From Paenibacillus elgii NBRC 100335 (lineage in GTDB: Bacteria; Bacillota; Bacilli; Paenibacillales; NBRC-103111), in assembly GCF_004000865.1 (NCBI RefSeq), contig NZ_BIMB01000009.1, positions 1-64,000 on the forward strand: a DNA stretch of 64,000 nt. Reading direction: 5' to 3'. The position numbers were made by a program, and so were the translations under genes. The notes beneath the pieces are model-generated. The model was not told where the DNA came from and ran no database searches. It saw only the letters and a list, made by a program, of their open reading frames with translations. This document shows positions 8,334 through 15,126 of this stretch, piece by piece (the stretch's first letter is position 1; the number at the start of each line of letters is the position of its first letter).

Positions 8334-9833
8334 TCAGGCAATTTGAACTTGTGACGATTGCTTAAGAAGCTCACGGAACTGGTCTCCGGAAAGCACTTCT
8401 TCGGCAATCAAAATGTCAAGCGATTGTTCGAATACGGTTCTGTGGCTTTCCAGCATGTGCCGGGTCGCCTCCGTCAGTTCTTCCAAAATCGCGGCATTTT
8501 CCTTCATAAGCTCCTGCTTTGTAACCATCTCACGGTCAATGATGCCGAGCCTTGTAAGCCCTGAATCCATCATGGTGCGCACCATATTCAACGCCTGCTC
8601 GAAATCGTTGCGGGAGCCGGTGCTCCGTCCGCCGTAGAACATTTCCTCCGCTACGGCGCCGCCAAGCGCAACCATAATCTGCTGTTCGATCTCCGTTTTC
8701 GTGTACAAATACTGATCCTGCTGCGGATTATGGCGCACAAAACCGAGCGCTTTCCCGCGAGGGCTGAGCGACACCTGAGAGACGGAGCCCGGACGCACCA
8801 GCTCGGCGGCAATAGCATGTCCAAGCTCATGAAGCGCGACGCGTTCCCGCTCTTCCTTATTCGATTCGCGGTCCGTCTTTTCGCCGAGCATGACCTTATC
8901 GACGGCCAGCGACAAGTGCTGCTGTCCGATCGCATCCAACTCGTCCCGCATCGCATATATCGCCGCTTCGTTCATGACGCTTTCCAGCTGTGCGCCGGAG
9001 AAATGGAACGTTTCCCGCGCGATGGCATCCAGGTCGACCCCTTCGGCCAACGGCTTGTTTTTGGCATGGATGTTCAAGATATGCAACCGGCCCTTCTTGT
9101 CCGGCAAATCGACTTCGATATGACGGTCGAACCGTCCAGGACGCAGCAGCGCGCCGTCCAGCATTTCCTTGCGGTTCGTGGCGGCAACGATCAATACGCG
9201 GGGCGTATCGCTCGTATGAATCCCGTCCATCTCGGTAAGCAGCTGGTTTAGCGTCTGGTCATACTCCCGATGCTGACCGCCGTCCCGTTTGCCGCCGATC
9301 ACGTCGATCTCGTCAATAAAGACAATAGCGCTCTCCTTGTTTTCCTTCACAGCGCGCGAGCGGGCTTCCTTGAACAAGTCACGGATGCGGCTTGCCCCCA
9401 CGCCGACATACATTTCGACGAACTCACTGCCGGAAGCGGCCAAAAACACGGAGTTCGTGTAATGCGCGGCAGCCTTCGCCATCAACGTTTTCCCGGTTCC
9501 CGGAGGACCCGTCAGCAGAATGCCCTTTAACGGACGTATGCCGAGCTTTTTAATATCGTCGTAGCGGATCAAAAAATCAAGCGCCTCTTTCAGCTCGCCC
9601 TTTGCCCGATCCTGTCCGCCGATATCGTCGAACGTCAGGAACCCCGGCGTTTTGCCGCGCGATTTGCGCTCCGAGCCTACGTTCAGCCCCCCGCGAGCGC
9701 GGGCCATATACAAAAAGGTACCCAAGATCGCGGCCATAAATACGATCGGAAATAAATTCACTCCGATATAAAGCAGGAAAATAACCAGTACCGGTATAAA
9801 GCCTAACAAAATCTCTTTACCGTACTTACTCAT
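8334..9833 (-). CDS. Short FtsH-like AAA+ zinc metalloprotease
   Basis: A membrane-anchored ATP-dependent protease of the FtsH (M41) type, 499 residues. Two closely spaced hydrophobic helices (about 10-27 and 29-45) replace the usual TM-extracytoplasmic domain-TM arrangement. The AAA module is intact: Walker A GPPGTGKT (109-116), pore loop FVEMYVGVGA, Walker B IVFIDEID, second region of homology with RPGRFDR. The protease module has HELGH (335-339) and the third zinc ligand in RNDFEQ. The start at 9833 overlaps the upstream gene by 8 nt (ATGAGTAA). Substrates are unknown. It is clearly not the housekeeping FtsH, which is longer. Confidence 0.9.
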   Translation of the reverse strand: MSKYGKEILLGFIPVLVIFLLYIGVNLFPIVFMAAILGTFLYMARARGGLNVGSERKSRGKTPGFLTFDDIGGQDRAKGELKEALDFLIRYDDIKKLGIRPLKGILLTGPPGTGKTLMAKAAAHYTNSVFLAASGSEFVEMYVGVGASRIRDLFKEARSRAVKENKESAIVFIDEIDVIGGKRDGGQHREYDQTLNQLLTEMDGIHTSDTPRVLIVAATNRKEMLDGALLRPGRFDRHIEVDLPDKKGRLHILNIHAKNKPLAEGVDLDAIARETFHFSGAQLESVMNEAAIYAMRDELDAIGQQHLSLAVDKVMLGEKTDRESNKEERERVALHELGHAIAAELVRPGSVSQVSLSPRGKALGFVRHNPQQDQYLYTKTEIEQQIMVALGGAVAEEMFYGGRSTGSRNDFEQALNMVRTMMDSGLTRLGIIDREMVTKQELMKENAAILEELTEATRHMLESHRTVFEQSLDILIAEEVLSGDQFRELLKQSSQVQIA

Positions 9834-10359
9834 TCGGCCACACCCCCAGTTTGGCAGGCGTTCTCGGCAGCATGACATATTTGCTTGCCGTACCATCCGA
9901 TAGCGTGACGTACACATACTTATCGTCCATCTCGGTGGACGCTTTAATCCCGTCACCGCCTTGAGCCTGCAGTGTTTTCGGGATTTGCGCATACTGCTTC
10001 GTTTCCATGGCCTGAGCCACCTCGAACAAAGCGGAAGACCACCATTGCTCCAGCTTCGGTGACGGATCGTTCACAACTTTGAGCTTCAAATCCTTGGTGC
10101 CCAGCGTCGAACGGCCTTCGGTTTGGATCTTGCTATATACTTCACGCAGGTTCGTACCCGGTGCGAGTTTCAATTCCATCCGGGCATCCTGCCCGCTTAA
10201 ATCCATAGAAACCAACTCAACTCCGGAAATGCCGGATACAACTTTCTGCAGCGGACTTTCCATCGCAAATGTCCGGTAAGCAAAATAACCGCCGAACAGC
10301 AGCGTTGCCGACACAAGAACACTCAATACGACAGGCAAGAGACGTAACTTCATATTCAT
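9826..10359 (-). CDS. Membrane-anchored hypothetical protein paired with the FtsH-like protease
   Basis: A 177-residue protein with one N-terminal signal anchor (LRLLPVVLSVLVSATLLFGG) and an exported domain of about 145 residues without recognisable motifs. It begins behind AAAGGGGGA and its stop codon overlaps the protease start by 8 nt, so the two are translationally coupled. Because the protease lacks the extracytoplasmic domain usual in FtsH, this protein may act as a separate partner or adaptor on the outer face; that is inference from position and topology. Confidence 0.75.
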   Translation of the reverse strand: MNMKLRLLPVVLSVLVSATLLFGGYFAYRTFAMESPLQKVVSGISGVELVSMDLSGQDARMELKLAPGTNLREVYSKIQTEGRSTLGTKDLKLKVVNDPSPKLEQWWSSALFEVAQAMETKQYAQIPKTLQAQGGDGIKASTEMDDKYVYVTLSDGTASKYVMLPRTPAKLGVWPNE

Positions 10360-10521
10360 CAGTTATACGTCCCCCTTTCTATAAAATTCATGTGAAAAAG
10401 CTTCCGACGAAGTTTTCCATCTATACGTTTTAGCCATACCGTAAGTATATCACATCGTATATACGAATGTTGATGCAATGTGTGGCAATTGAATGAATGG
10501 CGGTGTGTACCTGTAAGCTAA

Positions 10522-10571
10522 CGATAAACAATAACCGCGGAAAATGCCGCTTTGTTCGGCGTTTCCCGCGG
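10522..10571 (-). terminator. Intrinsic terminator after tseB
   Basis: A 10-bp outer stem (10535-10544 with 10562-10571, one G-U) enclosing an inner GCCG/CGGC stem, followed on the minus strand by TTATTGTTT. Confidence 0.8.
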
Positions 10572-10601
10572 CGGGTTTCAGCGTTTAATCGCCGGATCGT
10601 G

Positions 10602-11096
10602 CTACTGAATGGTCAAACGCAGCGTATCGATCGGTTGACCGTCCTTAAAAGCGTAATAATCATAAAAATGCTGTTCCATCTTGCCCTCCGGCTGCAGCTT
10701 ATAGAATACCTCCCAGACCAGCTGGCCGCTGCGGATACCCGGAGTCGTCCGGAGCACCTTCGCTTCCGGATGCGCCGCTTTCACTTTCGCTTCGGCTTGC
10801 GCCGCATCGATTCCAGCACTACCCATTTCCGTATGGATCTCGTCCTGGCCTACCCATACATACACCGGCTGGCCGATTTTATCTTCCCCTGTGATGACCG
10901 TATAAGGCTTCTCCGCAACGAACCGTTCGACCTTAACGGCTTTGGTCAATATCGTCTTCTCGTAAGCGGTAAGGACGGCAGCGCGCTGCTCCGTCCATTC
11001 CTTATCCATAATAAAGTTAAAAGCCATGCTCAACCCGGTCACAATCACAACTGCCGCGGCCCCGGCAATGATCGTGATCTTCCATGCTTTGCGCAC
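10602..11096 (-). CDS. tseB: Cell wall elongation regulator TseB-like (YpmB)
   Basis: YpmB/TseB is a membrane protein of the DUF5590 family linked to the elongasome penicillin-binding protein in B. subtilis. This 164-residue homologue has an N-terminal membrane anchor (ITIIAGAAAVVIVTGL) followed by the tandem cystatin-like domain seen in the family, with VYVWVGQDE and LVWEVFYKL typical of it. It lies 36 bp downstream of mtaD and ends in its own terminator. In B. subtilis it neighbours ypmA and aspB rather than mtaD, so the context differs. Confidence 0.85.
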   Translation of the reverse strand: MRKAWKITIIAGAAAVVIVTGLSMAFNFIMDKEWTEQRAAVLTAYEKTILTKAVKVERFVAEKPYTVITGEDKIGQPVYVWVGQDEIHTEMGSAGIDAAQAEAKVKAAHPEAKVLRTTPGIRSGQLVWEVFYKLQPEGKMEQHFYDYYAFKDGQPIDTLRLTIQ

Positions 11097-11132
11097 CGGA
11101 GGCCCCCTTTCTACCTGATCGTTCTGAGACGA

Positions 11133-12431
11133 TTAAAGTGCCGTCAGACGCTCGAAGCTTTGCTGCGCCTCGAATTTGACCTTCTCTTCGTCCATGGTCA
11201 GGCATTCGCCTTTTCGTACGACCCAGCGTCCGTCGATGCAGACGTCCGTTACATCCTTGGATACGGCGGAATAAACGACGTGCGAGATGAAATTCGTCCG
11301 CGGGTAAAAATGCGGCTGATCGATGTCAAGCGCAACAAAGTCAGCCTTCATTCCTTGCTGAAGCGCTCCAACGTCGTCTAGCCAGATCGAACGGGCACCG
11401 TCGAGCGTGCCAAGCTTCAAAGCCTCCGAAGCGGATACCGCAACCGGATCGCCGGATACGCCTTTATGAATCAAGGCAGCCAGCCGCACCTCTTCGAGCA
11501 TGTCCAGATTGTTATTGCTGGCGGCTCCGTCCGTTCCCAAGGACACGAGTACGCCCGCTTTGAGCAGCTCCGGCACGCGGGCTACGCCGCTAGCCAGCTT
11601 CAGGTTGCTGCCGGGGTTGTGCGAAATACGCACGTCGTACCGCTTCAGCACTTCGATCTCTTCGTCTGTCAAGTGTACGCCATGAGCTACGAGCGTCGGA
11701 CGGGAAAATACGCCGAGCTTCTCCAAATGCGCTACCGGACGTAACCCATATTGATCGACGTTTTCCTGCACTTCTCTGGCCGTCTCCGACATATGGGTGT
11801 GGATCGGCAAATTCAAGTCGTGCGCCGCCTGCACAATACGTTCAATATAATCCGGAGGGCAGGTATACGGAGAATGCGGCGACATCATGGTTGTGATGCG
11901 GCCATCCGCTTGACCGTGCCAATTTTTTGCAAAAGCAATCGCCTCAGCCAGCTTCGCGTCCTGTACCTCCCGCGAGCACAGCCCGATCACGCCACGCGTA
12001 AGGCAGGCGCGAATACCGCTCTCGACCGCCGCATTCGCGACTTCATTCATATGATCGTACATATCGACGAAGGTCGTTGTTCCGCCTTTCAGCATTTCCA
12101 ACACGGACAAACGGGTGCCTGCACGCACATCCTGCGCCGTGAACTTGCCTTCCATCGGCCACATTTTCTCCTGAAGCCACACTTGAAGAGCCATATCGTC
12201 GCCGTAACCGCGAAGCAGCGACATCGCGGCATGCCCGTGCGTATTGACGAGCCCCGGCATGAACAGCTTGCCCGAGCCGTCGATACGCTCGTCGTACGAA
12301 CCCGCAGGAAGCGGCGCCTCTTCTCCGATATATGTAATGCGGTTTCCTTCAATGACCATGCACCCCTGAATCATAGGCGCCTCTTCATTCATCGTTAGAA
12401 ACGTTCCGTTTTCAATAATTGTTTTCTTCAC
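11133..12431 (-). CDS. mtaD: 5-methylthioadenosine / S-adenosylhomocysteine deaminase
   Basis: An amidohydrolase-superfamily enzyme that deaminates methylthioadenosine or SAH. Metal ligands are visible: HxH in GLVNTHGHAAM (about residue 70), the histidine in HTHMSE, the one in VAHGVHL, and the catalytic aspartate in SLGTDGAAS. The product is 432 residues, a normal length. No ATG fits the start; a GTG at 12431 (VKKTIIENG) is chosen, 10 nt behind GGGAGGGG, while the next in-frame ATG would remove the first beta strand. A promoter fits at 12474-12503. The exact substrate within the family (MTA, SAH or guanine-like) is inferred. Confidence 0.88.
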   Translation of the reverse strand: MKKTIIENGTFLTMNEEAPMIQGCMVIEGNRITYIGEEAPLPAGSYDERIDGSGKLFMPGLVNTHGHAAMSLLRGYGDDMALQVWLQEKMWPMEGKFTAQDVRAGTRLSVLEMLKGGTTTFVDMYDHMNEVANAAVESGIRACLTRGVIGLCSREVQDAKLAEAIAFAKNWHGQADGRITTMMSPHSPYTCPPDYIERIVQAAHDLNLPIHTHMSETAREVQENVDQYGLRPVAHLEKLGVFSRPTLVAHGVHLTDEEIEVLKRYDVRISHNPGSNLKLASGVARVPELLKAGVLVSLGTDGAASNNNLDMLEEVRLAALIHKGVSGDPVAVSASEALKLGTLDGARSIWLDDVGALQQGMKADFVALDIDQPHFYPRTNFISHVVYSAVSKDVTDVCIDGRWVVRKGECLTMDEEKVKFEAQQSFERLTAL

Positions 12432-12473
12432 CGGACACAATCCCCTCCCAAATACAAATACAATCTCGTTTTC

Positions 12474-12503
12474 AATGTACACCCTGCGGAGGACAAAAAT
12501 CAA
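12474..12503 (-). promoter_or_regulatory. SigmaA-type promoter of mtaD
   Basis: Minus-strand TTGATT (12498-12503), 18-bp spacer, TACATT (12474-12479) preceded by TG. It gives a leader of about 35 nt before the GTG start. Confidence 0.5.
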
Positions 12504-12511
12504 GCTAACTA

Positions 12512-12526
12512 TACCCTCCGGGGGTA
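12512..12526. promoter_or_regulatory. CsoR-like operator, TACCC-N5-GGGTA
   Basis: TACCCTCCGGGGGTA is a G/C-tract palindrome with the architecture of Cu(I)-sensor CsoR operators (as at B. subtilis copZA). It lies 8 bp upstream of the mtaD -35 and about 35 bp upstream of the plus-strand extended -10, so it could affect either gene. No copper gene is adjacent, so the assignment is by motif only. Confidence 0.45.
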
Positions 12527-12559
12527 ATGCGCTTACATAGCTAAAGATTTATGAACATA

Positions 12560-12568
12560 TGGTAAAAT
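12560..12568 (+). promoter_or_regulatory. Extended -10 promoter of the PhoU-like/Pit operon
   Basis: TGGTAAAAT is an extended -10 element; no good -35 is seen at 17 bp. It would give an AT-rich leader of about 135 nt before the start at 12708. Confidence 0.4.
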
Positions 12569-12707
12569 GGATAAACTAAGAATTGCATTCCGTTGTTTGA
12601 TTATGTTATTTTTAATTTTGTGTGAATTGGCGCGTTTTTTCTACATATTCCTTTCTTTTTATTTTAATTTCTTGTAAATCTTCAATTACCTGGGAGGCCA
12701 AAACTGT

Positions 12708-13328
12708 ATGTTGTTTACAAAAAAGAATGACACCGATTTTCTGCTGCTGCTCATTAAAGCGTCGGAAAATACGCTTGACGCCGCGCAGATGTTTCGGAAC
12801 GCCGTCATGGGTAGTGAGCCGCCGGCTACGTTTTACCCGCAGCTGAAAGAACTCGAAAACAAAGGGGACCAAATCACACACCAAATTTTCAAAGGATTGA
12901 ACAAAGTGTTCATCACGCCGCTGGACCGCGAAGATATTATGGAGCTGGCTTCCAAAGTGGATGACGTGCTCGACGGGATCGAAGCTACGATCGCCCGTTT
13001 CGATTACTTGAACATAACCGCATCGGATAAATATATGAAAGAATTTTCCGCCGTGCTCGTTGCAAGCTGTCAGCATATTCTGGACTCTTTCAAGCTGCTG
13101 TCCAAGAAAAAGTATATGCAAATTACCGAGCATACCGTACAGATCAACAGCTTGGAAAATGAAGCCGACCGCCTCATGCGAGAAGGCATTCGCGAGATTT
13201 TCACCCACCCTAAAGATCCTTATCACGATTTTAAATTAAAAGAACTTTACGAGCGACTGGAGCAAACGACCGACGCATGCGAAGACGTAGCCAACATTTT
13301 GGATAGCGTAGTCCTGCGGTATTCTTAA
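12708..13328 (+). CDS. DUF47 PhoU-like regulator of Pit transport
   Basis: A 206-residue all-helical cytoplasmic protein of the DUF47/YkaA family, distantly related to PhoU. The family pattern is visible: EntKGDQITHQIF near residue 50, then ITPLDREDIMELASKVDDVLDGIE, repeated in the second half as SLENEADRLMREG and DACEDVANILDSVVLRYS. The start is ATG 10 nt after GGGAGG. It is followed after 57 bp by a Pit-type transporter gene, the standard pairing, where the DUF47 protein is thought to modulate the transporter. This pair is one of the few plus-strand units here. Confidence 0.9.
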   Translation: MLFTKKNDTDFLLLLIKASENTLDAAQMFRNAVMGSEPPATFYPQLKELENKGDQITHQIFKGLNKVFITPLDREDIMELASKVDDVLDGIEATIARFDYLNITASDKYMKEFSAVLVASCQHILDSFKLLSKKKYMQITEHTVQINSLENEADRLMREGIREIFTHPKDPYHDFKLKELYERLEQTTDACEDVANILDSVVLRYS

Positions 13329-13385
13329 CAGGACCGTTTTGCAATTCGGAACATGGGTACGACTCAGCCTGCCTAGGAGGAAACT

Positions 13386-14387
13386 ATGTTAACCACTATC
13401 ATTATCATCGTAGCTCTGGCGCTCCTCTTCGATTTTATTAACGGTTTCCACGATACGGCCAACGCCATCGCTACATCAATTTCAACCCGGGCGTTATCGC
13501 CCCGTTTTGCCGTATTTTTTGCCGCGATCCTGAACTTCATCGGTGCGGTCTTTTCCTCAGAGGTCGCCAAAACAGTTGGAGGTAAGGTCGCCAATCCCGC
13601 TACGATCGACAATGGCGTATATATCGTTATTGCCGCGCTGTTGTCCGCCATTATCTGGAACTTGCTGACTTGGTACTACGGCATTCCTTCGTCTTCCTCC
13701 CATACGCTGATCGGTTCTCTCGCCGGAGCGGTCATCGCGGGAGCGGGAGTCGGGGCGCTCAATTGGTCCGGATTTAAAGAAATCGTGCTGATTCTTGTCC
13801 TTTCGCCGATTATCGCTTTCGCAACGGGCTTCGTCGTCATGTGGATCATCCGCAAACTTATCTTGGCGAGTGGCAACCAATCCCGTTCGAAGATGAATCG
13901 TACCTTCAAAAGCTTCCAAGTGCTTTCGGCCGGCTTGCTATCTTTCTCCCACGGAGGTAACGACGCGCAAAAAGCGATGGGGATTATCGTCTTCGGTCTC
14001 GTTGCATTAGGGTATCAAGATAATTTGGATGTGCCAATGTGGGTTAAAGTAGCGGCCGCGACGGCCATGGGGCTGGGAACCTCGATCGGCGGCTGGAGAA
14101 TTATCAAGACGATGAGCAAAAAGCTGCTGAAAATCGAACCGATTAACGGCTTCGCCTCCGACTTGAACTCATCTATCGTTATTCAGATATCTACGCATCT
14201 TGGCATGCCGCTCTCGACGACACATGTCATCTCGTCTTCCATTATCGGAACGGGTTCCGTGATGCGGTTTCACGATGTGAAATGGGGGACGGTCACCCGC
14301 ATGGTCCTGACGTGGGTGATTACCATTCCGATCAGTATAGTTCTTGCTTTTATCATTTATAAAATTTTGTTCGCGCTTGTCGCGTAA
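13386..14387 (+). CDS. pit: Inorganic phosphate transporter, Pit family
   Basis: A low-affinity phosphate (metal-phosphate) symporter in the cytoplasmic membrane, 333 residues with about ten hydrophobic segments. The inverted-repeat PHO-4 signatures are seen: FDFINGFHDTANAIATSIST near residue 14 and SFSHGGNDAQKAMGI near 186, with STTHVISSSIIGTGS near 280. Strong SD AGGAGG 6 nt upstream of ATG. It forms an operon with the DUF47 gene and ends at a bidirectional terminator shared with rex. Confidence 0.95.
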   Translation: MLTTIIIIVALALLFDFINGFHDTANAIATSISTRALSPRFAVFFAAILNFIGAVFSSEVAKTVGGKVANPATIDNGVYIVIAALLSAIIWNLLTWYYGIPSSSSHTLIGSLAGAVIAGAGVGALNWSGFKEIVLILVLSPIIAFATGFVVMWIIRKLILASGNQSRSKMNRTFKSFQVLSAGLLSFSHGGNDAQKAMGIIVFGLVALGYQDNLDVPMWVKVAAATAMGLGTSIGGWRIIKTMSKKLLKIEPINGFASDLNSSIVIQISTHLGMPLSTTHVISSSIIGTGSVMRFHDVKWGTVTRMVLTWVITIPISIVLAFIIYKILFALVA

Positions 14388-14420
14388 CAATGGACAAGCC
14401 TGGGCAAACCGGCGAATATA

Positions 14421-14470
14421 AAAAGGATAGAGCTTCAGAACAACGTTCTGGTCAGGCTCTATCCTTTTCT
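14421..14470. terminator. Bidirectional terminator between pit and rex
   Basis: A 13-bp perfect stem (14421-14433 with 14456-14468) plus an inner CAGAAC/GTTCTG stem, flanked by A-run and T-run, so it works for converging pit and rex transcripts. Confidence 0.9.
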
Positions 14471-14505
14471 CATGTTCAGCATAAGCCGATTTTTAAAAAT
14501 TCCGG

Positions 14506-15126
14506 TTAATCCAGATAATAAGCCAGGCTTTGCAGTTCCGTCGTAAAATCGGCATGATGCACCCGCATTTCACTCGGCACTTTAATAATCATCGGTGCAA
14601 AGTTCAGAATTGCCTCGACACCGGCCTCCACAAACTGATTCGCCACCTGCTGCGCCTCTGCTGCCGGGACGGTAATAATCCCGATGCGTACCTTTAGCTC
14701 TTGGATGGTTGCCTTCATTTCGTTCGTCGACTTGACCTTCAAATTGTTGATCGTATCCCCGATCTTCGATTCGTGTGAATCGAAGACGGCTACGATTTTC
14801 ATATTATCCTTCAGATAAGCATTGTAATTGCATAAGGCGCGGCCCAGATTTCCCGCGCCTACCAGCGCTACGGGGATGATTTTATCGAGCTTTAATATTT
14901 GACGGATTTTTTCGATCAAATAGTCGACATCGTAGCCGATCCCCTTCTTGCCGAATTCCCCGAAATAGGCCAGATCTTTGCGGATTTGCGCCGGATTCAA
15001 GTCCAGCTTTTGCCCCAGATCCTGAGAGGATACCGTCTGTACGTTCTTTTTGCTGAGTTCATTCAAAAACCGGAGGTACACCGGAAGCCGGCGCACGACG
15101 GCCTCGGAAATTTTCATCGTCTTCAT
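14506..15126 (-). CDS. rex: Redox-sensing transcriptional repressor Rex
   Basis: Rex senses NADH/NAD+ and represses fermentation and respiratory genes. The 206-residue product has an N-terminal winged helix (AVVRRLPVYLRFLNELSKK, QDLGQKLDLNPAQIRKDLAYFGEFG), a Rossmann nucleotide-binding motif VALVGAGNLGRAL near residue 85, and the C-terminal domain-swapped helix (HHADFTTELQSLAYYLD). Its ATG overlaps the dinG stop by 4 nt, so it is coupled to dinG; the second in-frame ATG at 15117 is an alternative start. Menaquinol-dependent qcrABC in the same window is a plausible relative of its regulon, but I found no convincing Rex box there. Confidence 0.95.
   Translation of the reverse strand: MKTMKISEAVVRRLPVYLRFLNELSKKNVQTVSSQDLGQKLDLNPAQIRKDLAYFGEFGKKGIGYDVDYLIEKIRQILKLDKIIPVALVGAGNLGRALCNYNAYLKDNMKIVAVFDSHESKIGDTINNLKVKSTNEMKATIQELKVRIGIITVPAAEAQQVANQFVEAGVEAILNFAPMIIKVPSEMRVHHADFTTELQSLAYYLD

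Noticed and set aside
10497-11381. Long plus-strand open frames opposite tseB/mtaD and similar ones opposite many genes
   Set aside because: They mirror the minus-strand genes, lack SD sequences and are rich in His/Arg/Gln as expected for reverse-complement frames.
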